64,000 nt of DNA from Planctomycetales bacterium (GCA_028285345.1 JANQPT010000003.1:186001-250000), one strand, 5' to 3'; positions 1 to 9,192 are shown, counted from the first letter of the stretch. Notes: generated by a model not told the origin, from the sequence alone. Numbers and translations: made by a program.

Positions 1-688
1 CCTTGCCATTCACCGACGTGACGACCGGCGTGCACCACGAGCCCATTGGGTTTTTGTCCTCCCGGCGGTTTCCGTCGCCTTCGACCGGCTCGGGTGTGGA
101 CCAAATTTCGTCGCCGTTAGCGGGATTGATGGCGGTTAGAAAGACGTTCTTGCCGGGACCGGCGTGCAGAATGATTCTGTCGCGGTAGAAAAATGGGGAG
201 GCGGCATAGCCCCACATGTGGCGAAATTCGCCCAGATTGCGCGACCACAATTCGTTTCCGTCCAGGTCATAGCAATACAGCCCGGCCGAGCCGTGAAAGA
301 CGACCACACGTTTGCCGTCGCTGGCCGGTGTTGATCCGCAGTAGGGGTTGGTCTTATGGGTCGGCATCTGTTCATCGATGCTCACGGTCCGCACCCAGAG
401 CTTGTCGCCGTTTTTTGCGTCGAAGCAATACAGGCTTCGCTGTTTGCCCTCCGCATCTTCCGCACTGGTCACAAACACGCGGCCAGCGGCGACGATTGGG
501 CTGCCGTTTCCGGGTCGGGGGAGATCCGCCTTCCAAGCGACATTTTCGGTTGCGCTCCATTGAACCGGTGCCGATGATTCTTTCGAGAGACCATCACCGT
601 TTGGTCCGCGAAAGGACGGCCAATCGTCAGCACACAACGGAGCAGCGGCGGCAACGAGTAACAGCGTTGACAACAGACATCGGTCCAT
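1..688 (-). CDS. Secreted PQQ-like beta-propeller protein (3' end outside window)
   Basis: The frame opens at ATG 688 and runs off the left edge without a stop, so only about 229 N-terminal residues are visible. The start gives a clear Sec signal peptide (MDRCLLSTLLLVAAAAPLCA) followed by DDWPSFRGPNGDG, the usual opening of planctomycete PQQ-binding-like (outer membrane BamB-like) propeller proteins. Propeller strands follow, with motifs such as LYCFDAKNGDKLW and GLYCYDLDGNELW that recur about once per blade. A close family relative is encoded at 7419-8801 (WHQFRGPSANG, GLYCYDMDGKQLW). I infer an exported protein of the periplasm or cell surface. Whether it binds PQQ or is only a structural propeller cannot be told from this fragment. 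Confidence 0.85.
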   Translation of the reverse strand, partial: MDRCLLSTLLLVAAAAPLCADDWPSFRGPNGDGLSKESSAPVQWSATENVAWKADLPRPGNGSPIVAAGRVFVTSAEDAEGKQRSLYCFDAKNGDKLWVRTVSIDEQMPTHKTNPYCGSTPASDGKRVVVFHGSAGLYCYDLDGNELWSRNLGEFRHMWGYAASPFFYRDRIILHAGPGKNVFLTAINPANGDEIWSTPEPVEGDGNRREDKNPMGSWCTPVVTSVNGK

Positions 689-756
689 GAGAATTCTCCC
701 AATGTAGTGCTGCGGATGTGGGATCGATCGTTTTTCTCAGCGTGCACTGGCAATTG

Positions 757-2406
757 TCACGGCTTGAGGAAATCGCGTTCGTTGAATTCAACGCGTAGTC
801 CGCCTGAGGCGAACAGCCAAACTGTACCGGGTTGCGGTTCAAAGACGTAGGGATACGCCATCCAGAGTCCCGGTTTTTTGGCAATCACGACCGGCTCGGT
901 CCATTCGGTTCCGGAAGGATCGCCGATCGACAACGACACCTCCTCGCGGCACCAACTGACCGGCGTGGCGGACCATTTGCCGATGCGCCGCCGATAGTCG
1001 GCCTGCCCTTCCGGGGCGACACGATTCCAGATGAGCAGCAACCGCCCGCTGTCAAGCTGATGGAGAAACGCCGGCGAACTGCTGGCATCGAAGCGGCTGG
1101 GGCGCGTCTCGCGGAAGAATCGTCCCTCCGCGTCGGAGTACGCAGCCCACAAGTAATCCAGATTCGTCCGCATCAACATCATGACGCGTCCGTCGGAGAG
1201 TTGCGCGATCGTCGGTTCAAAGTTGCCGGCGTGGTTCCCCAGGTCGCCGATGTCGAGCGTGTTGCCTTTCTGCCAGGTTTTACCGTCGTCACTCGAAACA
1301 TAGGTCCGCGTGATGTTCGTGTTGCGGTCAAACAAGAACTCTTGCACGGGAACGACGACGTTGCCGTTGCTGGTCTGAATCAAATTGACCATCGCGCCGC
1401 AGTAGCCGCCGTAGATCATTTGTACGTCGCTCCACGTGCGGCCCTCGTCGGTCGATCTTAACGTCCAGACTTCCCGGCGTCCGGCGACGGCTTTCTGCTG
1501 CTCGTCATCCCACTTGAGGTGCACGCTGTTTTTGGCGTTGATGGTCACGGCAATCAGTACATTGTCGCGGGTCCTCAGCAGCAGCGCGCCGGAATAGGAG
1601 AATTCATTGGGGTAGCGGTCAGACTGCACCTGCCCCTGTCGCGACTCCCAGGTTTGTCCTCCATCGCGGCTGATCATCAGATTTCGTCCCGACAAATAGG
1701 CGAGCGCGCCGTCGGCCAGTTTGACGTAGTTCGCTTTTCGCAACTCCGGCCGCCAGGTGAGACGCGGGTCCAATTCGGCGCCGTACGAATTGATATTTCC
1801 CGGCGCATACGGCTGCAACGAATCCGCCGCGACCGTGAACTCCGAGACCCATAACTCTCCCGTACCGGGGAACAGCGAAACTGGGCCGACATCCTCGCCC
1901 AGCAGCTTGTGACGATGGATTGACTTGCCGTCGATGAAGAACTCGACCGAGCCCTGTTTGCCGACCGCTTCCAGCAGGAACGGTTTGCCCGGTTTGATGA
2001 GCCCGTCGTTCTTGCCGACGATCGTGTAGCGGATCATCTGTTCGTTCGGGATGAACAGCGGGCCACCCAGAATGAATCGACCGCCGTTTGCGTCCAGCTG
2101 CAAGTAACTAGAGCGGCCGAGGCCCAGTTCCGGGTTCCTCCGGGAGAGTTTGGGCAAAGTAAGCAGAGCGCGCACGTGGAAATTGGTACCGGTGATCTGC
2201 TGGCTGGATAGCAAGCGTGAACGGTCGGACTGTCCGACGAGACGGCCTTTCTCCTGTTTCCACGCTCCACCAACATATTGCACGTGCTCAGCGCAGCCAT
2301 CGCGAACGAGCACCGCTTCGGCGGCTGTCACGCACAATTCTGTGAAAGTCGTTAGTGTAATCGCCGCCACCCATAAGAGCGGACGATTAGGTTTGGATGT
2401 GCGCAT
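757..2406 (-). CDS. Exo-alpha-sialidase-like (BNR/Asp-box) secreted protein
   Basis: 549 residues from ATG 2406, which has AAAGG upstream and begins a good signal peptide (MRTSKPNRPLLWVAAITLTT); a TTG seven codons earlier (2427) is less likely. The first ~170 mature residues look like a laminin/concanavalin-type jelly roll (FFIDGKSIHRH, GPVSLFPGTGELWVSEF). The C-terminal part is a sialidase-type six-bladed propeller with at least three Asp-boxes: SRDGGQTW, STDEGRTW and SSDDGKTW. Family knowledge: sialidase superfamily members cleave terminal sialic or related acids, but many planctomycete homologues have unproven substrates. It lies 68 nt from the PQQ-like gene start and is on the same strand. 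The fold call is firm; the substrate is not. Confidence 0.82.
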   Translation of the reverse strand: MRTSKPNRPLLWVAAITLTTFTELCVTAAEAVLVRDGCAEHVQYVGGAWKQEKGRLVGQSDRSRLLSSQQITGTNFHVRALLTLPKLSRRNPELGLGRSSYLQLDANGGRFILGGPLFIPNEQMIRYTIVGKNDGLIKPGKPFLLEAVGKQGSVEFFIDGKSIHRHKLLGEDVGPVSLFPGTGELWVSEFTVAADSLQPYAPGNINSYGAELDPRLTWRPELRKANYVKLADGALAYLSGRNLMISRDGGQTWESRQGQVQSDRYPNEFSYSGALLLRTRDNVLIAVTINAKNSVHLKWDDEQQKAVAGRREVWTLRSTDEGRTWSDVQMIYGGYCGAMVNLIQTSNGNVVVPVQEFLFDRNTNITRTYVSSDDGKTWQKGNTLDIGDLGNHAGNFEPTIAQLSDGRVMMLMRTNLDYLWAAYSDAEGRFFRETRPSRFDASSSPAFLHQLDSGRLLLIWNRVAPEGQADYRRRIGKWSATPVSWCREEVSLSIGDPSGTEWTEPVVIAKKPGLWMAYPYVFEPQPGTVWLFASGGLRVEFNERDFLKP

Positions 2407-2710
2407 CACGAAGCCTTTGGGAATCAAACGAGTCGATGGTGCCGCATCAGGAGCCTCGCATTATCTCGCCGCGATGAAATGCGGGTCAAGCGACCGATAG
2501 CGGCTGTGGAGGGTGAAGCAGGGATGGTCAGAATTGTCGAAGTCAACGAGCGGGTTTTGCAAGTTTTCTAAGGGTTTCTACCTACAAATCATGGAATCTG
2601 CGGAAGACTCTGTGTAGATTGGAACGGTCGTGACATGTTGCAAAACTGGGGCAGCATGCGGGCTACACGACAATTGAGCAATCCTTGCTAATGGAAAGAG
2701 GTGCGTGAAG
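2407..2710. other. Divergent intergenic region between sialidase-like and peroxidase genes
   Basis: About 300 nt separating two divergently transcribed secreted-protein genes. It must hold both promoters, but I cannot pick out a convincing -35/-10 pair. AGAGG near 2697-2701 is a plausible ribosome-binding site for the peroxidase gene. No RNA gene or repeat is seen. Confidence 0.5.
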
Positions 2711-5182
2711 ATGGGAAACTCGAATCGAAAAATCGAATCCTTGGAGACACGACTACTGCTGTCCGGCAACGTCGAGTTTCGTTCGTTCGACGGTTCAGGA
2801 AACAATGTCGACAACGAAGATTCGGGAGCGGCAAATACGCAATTGCTGCGTTTGACCACGGTCGAATACGGCGCGGGGATGGAAGGAGAGTTTCCGGCAC
2901 TTGCCGAACGAGTCGATTCCAACGGCGACACAATCAACCCGCGTACCGTGAGTAATCTGCTGTTCGATCAGGACGCGTCGATTCTGAACGATCGTGGTCT
3001 GACGAGCTTTGTCTTTCAGTGGGGACAGTTTCTCGATCACGATATGGACCTCACCGAGGACTTCGCTCCTGTTGGAGCAGCCGACTTGGACGGGGAGAAT
3101 ATCAGCTTCTTGGTCCCGAACGACGGCACCGAGAGTGAATTGCCGGCCGGGACGATCATCCCCCAATTGCGTTCGCGTTTTGAATTCGACGACGAGGGCA
3201 TCGCCCAACAGATCAATCAAATCTCGTCGTACATCGACGCGTCGAACGTCTATGGGTCGAGCGAGGAACGGGCGGCTAGCCTGCGGGCCGGCCACGGCGG
3301 GCTGCTGCTCACCAGCGACGGGACGACCAACGTCAGCGATGGGAGCGGCGAATTCTTGCCGTTCAATTTCGAGGTCAACGGCGAGTTTATTGAAAACGCC
3401 TCTCCGCCGACCACGGGGACTGGCGTGCCGCTGACGCCGGACGATTTGTTTGTCGCGGGCGATGTCCGCGCCAATGAACAACCAGGGCTCACCTCGATGC
3501 ACACGTTGTTCGTTCGGGAGCACAACTATCAGGCGCAGCGTATCGCTGACAAGCTGCACCTCGATGCCGACGATCTGGCGCGGCCGGAGGTCGACGAGTA
3601 CGTCTACCAGTTGGCCCGTGCGATCGTCTCGGCAGAGATCCAGTCGATCACGTATAACGAATTTATCCCGGCCTTGCTCGGCCCAGACCAGTTGGAGAGC
3701 TACCGGGGATATCAGGAGGAGGTCAACGCGAGCATTGCGAATATCTTCTCCGCATCGCTTTACCGTGTCGGGCACACAATGCTGCCAAATGAACTGCTGG
3801 TGCTCAATCCGGACGGCACACCGGTCGACGACGATGACGACGTGTTGGGCGCATCGGTCATCAACGGCGAAGTATCGCTGGGAGACGCGTTCTTCAATCC
3901 GGAACTGATCACGCAATATGGCATCGAGGCCTATCTGCAGGGACTCGCGGACCAACAGATTGAGGAGGTGGATAATTTCATTATTGACGGCGTGCGGAAC
4001 TTGCTGTTCGACCCACCGGCGGCGGTTGATCTCGGCGCGACCAATCTGCAGCGCGGGCGCGACCATGGGCTTGCGGACTACAACCAAACCCGCATCGACT
4101 TTGGGTTGGAGCCGTTGACGAGTTTCGCGGAGATCTCCAGCGACCCGTTTGTGGTGGATGCGTTGATGCAGGCCTATGACGGCGACATCAACAATATCGA
4201 CGTGTTTGCCGGCGCCGTTTCGGAAGACCACGTCGCCGGCGGCAGTTTGGGCGAATTGATCCACACGGTGCTCGTCGACCAGTTTTCGCGGCTGCGGGAC
4301 GGCGACCGCTTCTACTACGAGAACGTCTTCAAGGGGAAGGCGCTGTGGGAGATTCAGAACACGCAGCTGTCGGATATCATTCGCCGCAACACCGACCTGA
4401 CCGACATTCAGGACGAAGTCTTCCGCAGCGAAGAGGTCTTCACCTACCGGGCTGAGGAAGGCTACAAGGGCGCCAAGTTCACTCTCCGCGTCCGCGATGA
4501 TGAGTTGCAAGTCGTCGGACGGCGAAATCGGGTGCTCGCGTCGCAATCGATCGCCGATACGGAGATTGTGGCGCTATTCGGCACGTCGCGCAGCGACCGC
4601 ATCACGATTGACGACAGTGTCGCCGAGCTATTTGGCGGCTCGATCGAAGTGCATGGCGGCGGCGGTTATGACCGCTTGATCGTGCAGGGGACCGAATTGG
4701 CCAACGACATGTCCATCGCGACGACGGAAGTGGGTGTCGACGGGCTTTCGATCTACTTCGGCAACTTTGAAAAAGTGGATCTCCGTGCCGGCGGCGGAGA
4801 TGATTTCGTGTTCGTCGAGGAGACTCCCGACGTGAAACTGACTCTCGACGGCGGACGCGGGAATGACATTCTCGTGGGCGGCGAAAACGGCGATCTGCTG
4901 TTCGGCGGCCGCGGGCGGGACATTCTGATTGGTGGTGCAGGCCGCGACGCCCTGTTTGGCAACGGCGGCCAGGACATTGTGATCGCCGGGATTGTCAGCG
5001 CCGATCGGACCGTCCTGGAAGATGCACGGGATGTTTGGACGAGTTCGCTCAGCTTCTCGGATCGCGTCGACGCATTGGAGAATGTGCTGACTTCGCAAGA
5101 CGACGGAGTCCGCGACTTCTTGTTCGGCGGATTCGGACGCGACTGGTTGCTCAAAGACCCGCTGGATATCGGCTGGTTCTAA
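2711..5182 (+). CDS. Animal-type haem peroxidase with LEPR-like N-terminus and RTX calcium-binding repeats
   Basis: About 823 residues. ATG 2711 fits the AGAGG site better than GTG 2705 (residue numbers here count from the GTG). The N-terminus carries SLETRLLLSG, the LEPR-XLL-type motif of many planctomycete secreted proteins. The peroxidase domain holds the family hallmarks. QWGQFLDHD (106-113) has the haem-linking Asp111, distal His112 and calcium-ligand Asp113. GDVRANEQP gives Arg255 and the second haem-ester Glu258, with Gln rather than the Met of myeloperoxidase. YRVGHTML gives proximal His357, and LQRGRDHGL follows. The C-terminus has RTX-type nonapeptides (GGRGNDILVGG, GGRGRDILIGG, GNGGQDIVIAG). 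This architecture matches bacterial peroxicins: secreted peroxidases that probably oxidise halides or phenolics. Catalytic residues look intact. Confidence 0.92.
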   Translation: MGNSNRKIESLETRLLLSGNVEFRSFDGSGNNVDNEDSGAANTQLLRLTTVEYGAGMEGEFPALAERVDSNGDTINPRTVSNLLFDQDASILNDRGLTSFVFQWGQFLDHDMDLTEDFAPVGAADLDGENISFLVPNDGTESELPAGTIIPQLRSRFEFDDEGIAQQINQISSYIDASNVYGSSEERAASLRAGHGGLLLTSDGTTNVSDGSGEFLPFNFEVNGEFIENASPPTTGTGVPLTPDDLFVAGDVRANEQPGLTSMHTLFVREHNYQAQRIADKLHLDADDLARPEVDEYVYQLARAIVSAEIQSITYNEFIPALLGPDQLESYRGYQEEVNASIANIFSASLYRVGHTMLPNELLVLNPDGTPVDDDDDVLGASVINGEVSLGDAFFNPELITQYGIEAYLQGLADQQIEEVDNFIIDGVRNLLFDPPAAVDLGATNLQRGRDHGLADYNQTRIDFGLEPLTSFAEISSDPFVVDALMQAYDGDINNIDVFAGAVSEDHVAGGSLGELIHTVLVDQFSRLRDGDRFYYENVFKGKALWEIQNTQLSDIIRRNTDLTDIQDEVFRSEEVFTYRAEEGYKGAKFTLRVRDDELQVVGRRNRVLASQSIADTEIVALFGTSRSDRITIDDSVAELFGGSIEVHGGGGYDRLIVQGTELANDMSIATTEVGVDGLSIYFGNFEKVDLRAGGGDDFVFVEETPDVKLTLDGGRGNDILVGGENGDLLFGGRGRDILIGGAGRDALFGNGGQDIVIAGIVSADRTVLEDARDVWTSSLSFSDRVDALENVLTSQDDGVRDFLFGGFGRDWLLKDPLDIGWF

Positions 5183-5184
5183 AC

Positions 5185-5201
5185 AGCAAGTCGCACTTGC
5201 T
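5185..5201. repeat. Small perfect hairpin just after the peroxidase stop
   Basis: AGCAAGT-CGC-ACTTGCT forms a perfect 7-bp stem with a 3-nt loop, 2 nt after the peroxidase stop codon. It may be part of a compound transcription end with the larger hairpin at 5219-5249. Confidence 0.45.
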
Positions 5202-5218
5202 TGAGATGACGCACTTCC

Positions 5219-5249
5219 GTGGCACCGGCGGTCAATCCGCTGGTGCCAC
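5219..5249. terminator. Candidate bidirectional terminator between convergent genes
   Basis: An inverted repeat with a 13-bp stem (GTGGCACCGGCGG pairing with CCGCTGGTGCCAC, one mismatch) and a 5-nt loop (TCAAT). It lies between the convergent genes ending at 5182 and 5293, where a shared terminator is expected. There is no strong T-run after it, so the terminator role is inferred from stem and position. Confidence 0.6.
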
Positions 5250-5292
5250 TTGTCGTTTAACCGGCCGCCGCTGTAGCGCGTCGCCGATCTGG

Positions 5293-6399
5293 TCAAGATT
5301 TCGGGAGCGTTTGGAAGAGCTGGAGCAGAAAATCGCGATTGTCGGCGGTGAGATATCGCATCCGCCCGCCCATGCGATTGAAACTCTTGTTGTAGCGGAG
5401 GTAGTAGTCGGGGTTATCCTCCGGCGGCTCACCCTGCGTCCAATCCCAATGTGATTCGGCAAGATCGACGACGTAAATCGCGTGATTCTCGATCAACGTT
5501 CCCTGTTGGATTGCCAGATTCTGCGAAATCGACAACGATTTTTCGAAGACCATCGGCGACATGACGGCCGACCCAATGGAGAGATAGACCCCGCCCTCAA
5601 GGCGGCTGACGCTCTCGGCAAACGTGAGGAAGTCTCGTTCGGCGGCGCGGCCGAGACTAGCGCCGTAGTTCATCGGATGGTTGTAGATGATGTCGTGCCC
5701 GAACATGGGATGGCCGGTGAGTGGAATTCCCAATCGAAACGCGGCCGCCTGTACGCTGAACCGCTTCCAAGGATGCGGCACGTCCATTCGGCCCGCCGGG
5801 AGGTTGAACGTGTTGACGATCGACAACAGATCCGCAGCCCGCGCCGCCCGCCGCGGATCGGAGGAGGCCGACTCGACAATTTCCGCGTGCAGGGCCGACG
5901 CTGCGGGGATATCCAGACCCTCGTTTTCGATCATGGCGCCGACCGCTTCGCCGTAGCCTCTCTCTTCATAGGCTCCGACATTCAGCGCCAGGTTGATATT
6001 GAATCCGGTTTCTTGCCAATTCCCAAATTGGCCGTGGCGGACGTTCTCCTCGACATGTTCGCTGGATTGCCCCTGAAAGGCGAATTCCCAGTCGTGGATG
6101 ATGCCCGCTCCGTTGGTTGCCAGATGCGTCACCCACCCCTGCTCCATCAGTTGGATCAACGTCGGTGCCATGCCGTTTTTGATGGTGTGCGCACCAAACG
6201 TCAGCATGACCGGCGCTCCGGACCGGCGGGCGGCCACAATATCTTCAACAGCTAGTCCGATCACTTTTTTCGCGGTCTCGGACAGCCGCCGCGGCGGGCT
6301 GTCGACCGGGACATGGTCCTGCTCGATTACAGTTTTGTTAATGCGCTCCGACAGCGGGAGCATCTTGACGGCATGGCGGTCGAACTGTGGATAGGGCAT
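5293..6399 (-). CDS. Conserved cytoplasmic protein of unassigned function (possible deoxyhypusine-synthase-like fold)
   Basis: 368 residues from ATG 6399 (GGAA about 7 nt upstream; a TTG one codon earlier is the alternative). No signal peptide or membrane segment. The best-conserved-looking block is GAPVMLTFGAHTIKNGMAPT followed by LMEQGWVTHLATNGAGIIHD, then a Gly-rich RHGQFGNWQETG stretch and GVYLSIGSAVMSPMVFEK. The alternating beta/Gly-rich turns suggest a Rossmann-like nucleotide- or sugar-binding fold. I have seen such blocks in proteins of unknown role, sometimes likened to deoxyhypusine synthase, but the diagnostic active-site lysine context is not recognisable here. It converges on the peroxidase gene and has no clear operon partner. 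Confidence 0.75.
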   Translation of the reverse strand: MPYPQFDRHAVKMLPLSERINKTVIEQDHVPVDSPPRRLSETAKKVIGLAVEDIVAARRSGAPVMLTFGAHTIKNGMAPTLIQLMEQGWVTHLATNGAGIIHDWEFAFQGQSSEHVEENVRHGQFGNWQETGFNINLALNVGAYEERGYGEAVGAMIENEGLDIPAASALHAEIVESASSDPRRAARAADLLSIVNTFNLPAGRMDVPHPWKRFSVQAAAFRLGIPLTGHPMFGHDIIYNHPMNYGASLGRAAERDFLTFAESVSRLEGGVYLSIGSAVMSPMVFEKSLSISQNLAIQQGTLIENHAIYVVDLAESHWDWTQGEPPEDNPDYYLRYNKSFNRMGGRMRYLTADNRDFLLQLFQTLPKS

Positions 6400-6653
6400 C
6401 AATCGATTCCAAAGCTACGGAGGAAATCAAATCCAGTCATTGCGGTGAGCCAAAGCCGAACAGTAGTGCGACGATGCGGGAAAATCAATCATCCCCTCTC
6501 AACGCTGTGAAAGGGTCTCGCTCGGTTGATTGACGTCGTCTTCGAGTACAGCCTATTCTGGATTCGTGGCATCAATGGACGGGCCGACCATTAGGGGACG
6601 TGACTTTGTATCGGCAGCGTCGAGAGATTGACAACGCGATGGGAGCAAATTGG

Positions 6654-7403
6654 ATGAGATTCACGAGTTTTTGGGTGTCCGGAATTCTGATGATCAGTTT
6701 CTGCGGAAATCTGTCGGCAGCAAACCCGAAGGCCAGCAAACAGCGAGCATCGGAGTTGAACACGCAGGTCCGTGTGCAGATGAATTACCTGCTGTATATT
6801 CCGCAGGACTACGAACAACAGGAATCGTGGCCGTTGTTGCTGTTCTTGCATGGAGGGGGCGAACGGGGCGACGATCTGGAATTGGTCAAAATGCATGGCC
6901 CGCCGAAGCTGATTGCTGCGGGCAAGCAGTTTCCTTTTATCGTGGTTTCGCCTCAATGCGCGAAAGATCGGTTCTGGGAGCCGATTGAACTGCTCGCGTT
7001 GCTGGACGATCTCAAACGACGGTACAAGGTTGATCCGGACCGCATCTACGTCACGGGGCTGAGCATGGGCGGGTTTGGGAGTTGGAGGTTGGCGGCTTAC
7101 GCGCCAAACCGGCTGGCCGCCATTGCGCCGATTTGCGGCGGCGGGGAAAAACATTGGTGCAAGCTGTTCCCTCACCTACCGGTCTGGGCCTTTCACGGCG
7201 CCAAGGACCCCGGCGTCCCTCTCGCGCGATCACAGGAGATGATCGACGAATTGAAAAAACGAGGGGGCGAGCCCAATCTCACGATCTATCCCGAAGCGGA
7301 GCACGACTCGTGGACGGAGACATACAACAACCCACAGCTCTATGAATGGCTGTTGGCACAGAAACGCAAGCCCGCAACAGGCGATGCGAATCCGGACAAT
7401 TGA
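6654..7403 (+). CDS. Secreted alpha/beta-hydrolase (phospholipase/carboxylesterase or dienelactone-hydrolase-like)
   Basis: ATG 6654 is chosen because GGGAG lies about 9 nt upstream and the product begins with a signal peptide (MRFTSFWVSGILMISFCGNL, cleavage near SAA). Upstream in-frame starts (6600, 6639) would bury that signal. The 249-residue protein has the complete hydrolase triad: nucleophile Ser137 in GLSMGG, acid Asp185 in HGAKDPGVP and base His217 in EAEHDSW, plus the oxyanion HGGGERGDD loop near residue 67. Family knowledge: such LpqC/phospholipase-like esterases are commonly exported in planctomycetes and act on plant or algal polymer side chains. The exact ester substrate is unknown. 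It converges on the PQQ-type gene with a 15-nt gap. Confidence 0.88.
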   Translation: MRFTSFWVSGILMISFCGNLSAANPKASKQRASELNTQVRVQMNYLLYIPQDYEQQESWPLLLFLHGGGERGDDLELVKMHGPPKLIAAGKQFPFIVVSPQCAKDRFWEPIELLALLDDLKRRYKVDPDRIYVTGLSMGGFGSWRLAAYAPNRLAAIAPICGGGEKHWCKLFPHLPVWAFHGAKDPGVPLARSQEMIDELKKRGGEPNLTIYPEAEHDSWTETYNNPQLYEWLLAQKRKPATGDANPDN

Positions 7404-7418
7404 GGGAGCCTGCGGAAT

Positions 7419-8801
7419 TCACTTCTTGATGGAATACAGGTGACTGACGCCGCGGACCAACAGTGCATCTTCGGTCATTGCCGGCGACGCCCAGCACTGT
7501 TCGTCGATGGCGTTGGTGTCCAATACCTCAAACTTCGGTCCGGATTTAAGCACATGCGTGGTTCCGCTGTCGTCGAGACAGAAGATCTTGCCGCCGTAGG
7601 CCCAGGGTGAAGCCCAGAAAGCGCGGGCTCCCGGGATGCGCTTTCGCTGGTAGACGGGCTTTCCCGTCTTCGCATCAAAGCAATTGACCATGCCAGACCG
7701 GCGGGCAAGGACGTAGACATAGCCGTCATAGATCAACGGCGACGAGGCTTGTAAACCGGACTTGGGCCGAGACCACAGGAGACATTGACTGCTGTCTTCA
7801 CCGGAATTGGGTGTAATATCTCCGGAGGCACCCGCCTTGACGGCGAAGAGCGTGCCACCGCCGTCATCATAGCCGCCCCGGTTTCGTTCTTCAGTGCCAA
7901 TGATCAACATCTCCTCGTTAGCGACTGGCGAGGCGGCGCTGCGCCCGCCGGGCATCTGCATTTCCCAGAGGATATCGCCGTCTTCAGGGTTATACGAGCG
8001 AACTGTGCGACCTCCGGTGATGAGTTCTGTGCGTTCCTCGTTTTTCCAGATGATCGGTGAACTCCAGTTGGATCGCTCTTGGCGTTTTCTGCGCCAGCGT
8101 TCGTCTCCCGATTTCTTATCGTAGGCGACGAGGAACGAGTCCTTTTCGTTGTCGATCTGCAGAAAGATCAGGTCGCCATGCAGCGCCGGAGAGCTTGACG
8201 TTCCCCAGCCAGCCTGCATCGGAAAGGTGCCCGGATCTTTCTTCCAGAGCTGTTTGCCATCCATGTCGTAGCAGTACAGCCCAGTCATTCCGAAGTAGGC
8301 GAAAACGCGCTCGCCGTCGGTTACGGGTGTCTCGGATGCATAGGTATTCGACACGTGGGTTGGGACCCGCGGGCGGCCTTCAAAAACGGTCTCCTTCCAA
8401 ATCTCGCTGCCGTCTTTCTGATCCAGACAATGGATTTCCCAGCGATAAACCGCTTTGGGGGGGGCCTTCTGGCCGTATCCGCCGCCCCTGCGTCCGCCAC
8501 GTCGTTGATTGTTGCGGGGGCGATTTCCGCGTCCGCGGCGGCGCGGTTGCGGTTTTTCTCCCTCAATAAATACGGCGGACGTGACAAAGATCTTGTCGCC
8601 CCACACGACCGGTTGCGACCAGCCTTTACCGGGGATCTCGACCTTCCACTGTAGGTTCTCCTGATCGCCCCAACTTTGCGGCAACTTATCGTTTTCGGCA
8701 ACTCCGTTTGCAGAGGGGCCGCGAAACTGATGCCACTGCTCCGCAAGCAGAGGAGCTGTGATCCCGGCAACTACCAACAAAAACATAGCCAAGCGCTGCA
8801 T
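7419..8801 (-). CDS. Secreted PQQ-like beta-propeller protein with Arg/Gly-rich insert
   Basis: 460 residues from ATG 8801, which has GGAGG 7 nt upstream and starts a signal peptide (MQRLAMFLLVVAGITAPLLA). An extended start at 8858 would destroy the signal. The mature protein opens EQWHQFRGPSANGV and has repeated blades (DQKDGSEIW, GLYCYDMDGKQLW, NPEDGDILWEM). The family is BamB-like/PQQ-binding quinoprotein propeller, and it is a relative of the partial gene at 1-688. Unusual is a low-complexity Arg/Gly-rich insertion at residues ~83-116 (PRRRGRGNRPRNNQ, RGGRRGGGYG) in an early blade loop. No dehydrogenase catalytic domain is added, so a scaffold or binding role is as likely as an enzyme. 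Confidence 0.88.
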   Translation of the reverse strand: MQRLAMFLLVVAGITAPLLAEQWHQFRGPSANGVAENDKLPQSWGDQENLQWKVEIPGKGWSQPVVWGDKIFVTSAVFIEGEKPQPRRRGRGNRPRNNQRRGGRRGGGYGQKAPPKAVYRWEIHCLDQKDGSEIWKETVFEGRPRVPTHVSNTYASETPVTDGERVFAYFGMTGLYCYDMDGKQLWKKDPGTFPMQAGWGTSSSPALHGDLIFLQIDNEKDSFLVAYDKKSGDERWRRKRQERSNWSSPIIWKNEERTELITGGRTVRSYNPEDGDILWEMQMPGGRSAASPVANEEMLIIGTEERNRGGYDDGGGTLFAVKAGASGDITPNSGEDSSQCLLWSRPKSGLQASSPLIYDGYVYVLARRSGMVNCFDAKTGKPVYQRKRIPGARAFWASPWAYGGKIFCLDDSGTTHVLKSGPKFEVLDTNAIDEQCWASPAMTEDALLVRGVSHLYSIKK

Positions 8802-9192
8802 GCTGGAACCTCCGCTTTGGTGATGTTCTTTAGTTATAAAGCTACAGATTAAGCTCAATTCGAGCGATTCGTCGCGGTGGACATCATAGACGCAACCTGA
8901 CTGGGCTGCAATGTTTGCCGAGTTGATCGCGCTTTCGGAGTCGGCGATTCGTACCCAACAATATGATCCCGGTTGATGGCAGCGTGAGTCGTCGGTTCGA
9001 CTTGCTGTTCAGGGCGCAGAGTGATTGGTTTTCCGGCGGATGATGTCTACGATTTTCTCAGTGAAAAACATCGATGCACGTACGTCGTCGGGCACGGCCG
9101 ACAGCTTGCTGAATTTTAATGTATGGTGAACTTGAGAGGCGCAGCACGCGTCGGATGTGCTTCAGAGAGACTGCTGAGGGGTCCAATCAATC
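8802..9192. other. Divergent intergenic region upstream of photolyase
   Basis: About 390 nt between a minus-strand propeller gene and the plus-strand photolyase gene. It must carry both promoters. I see no convincing promoter consensus, RNA gene, repeat or small ORF with supporting features. Confidence 0.4.

Noticed and set aside
2795-4546. 583-codon open frame on the minus strand inside the peroxidase gene
   Set aside because: It is the antisense shadow of a strongly supported peroxidase CDS in GC-rich DNA; no domain, start site or signal is visible.
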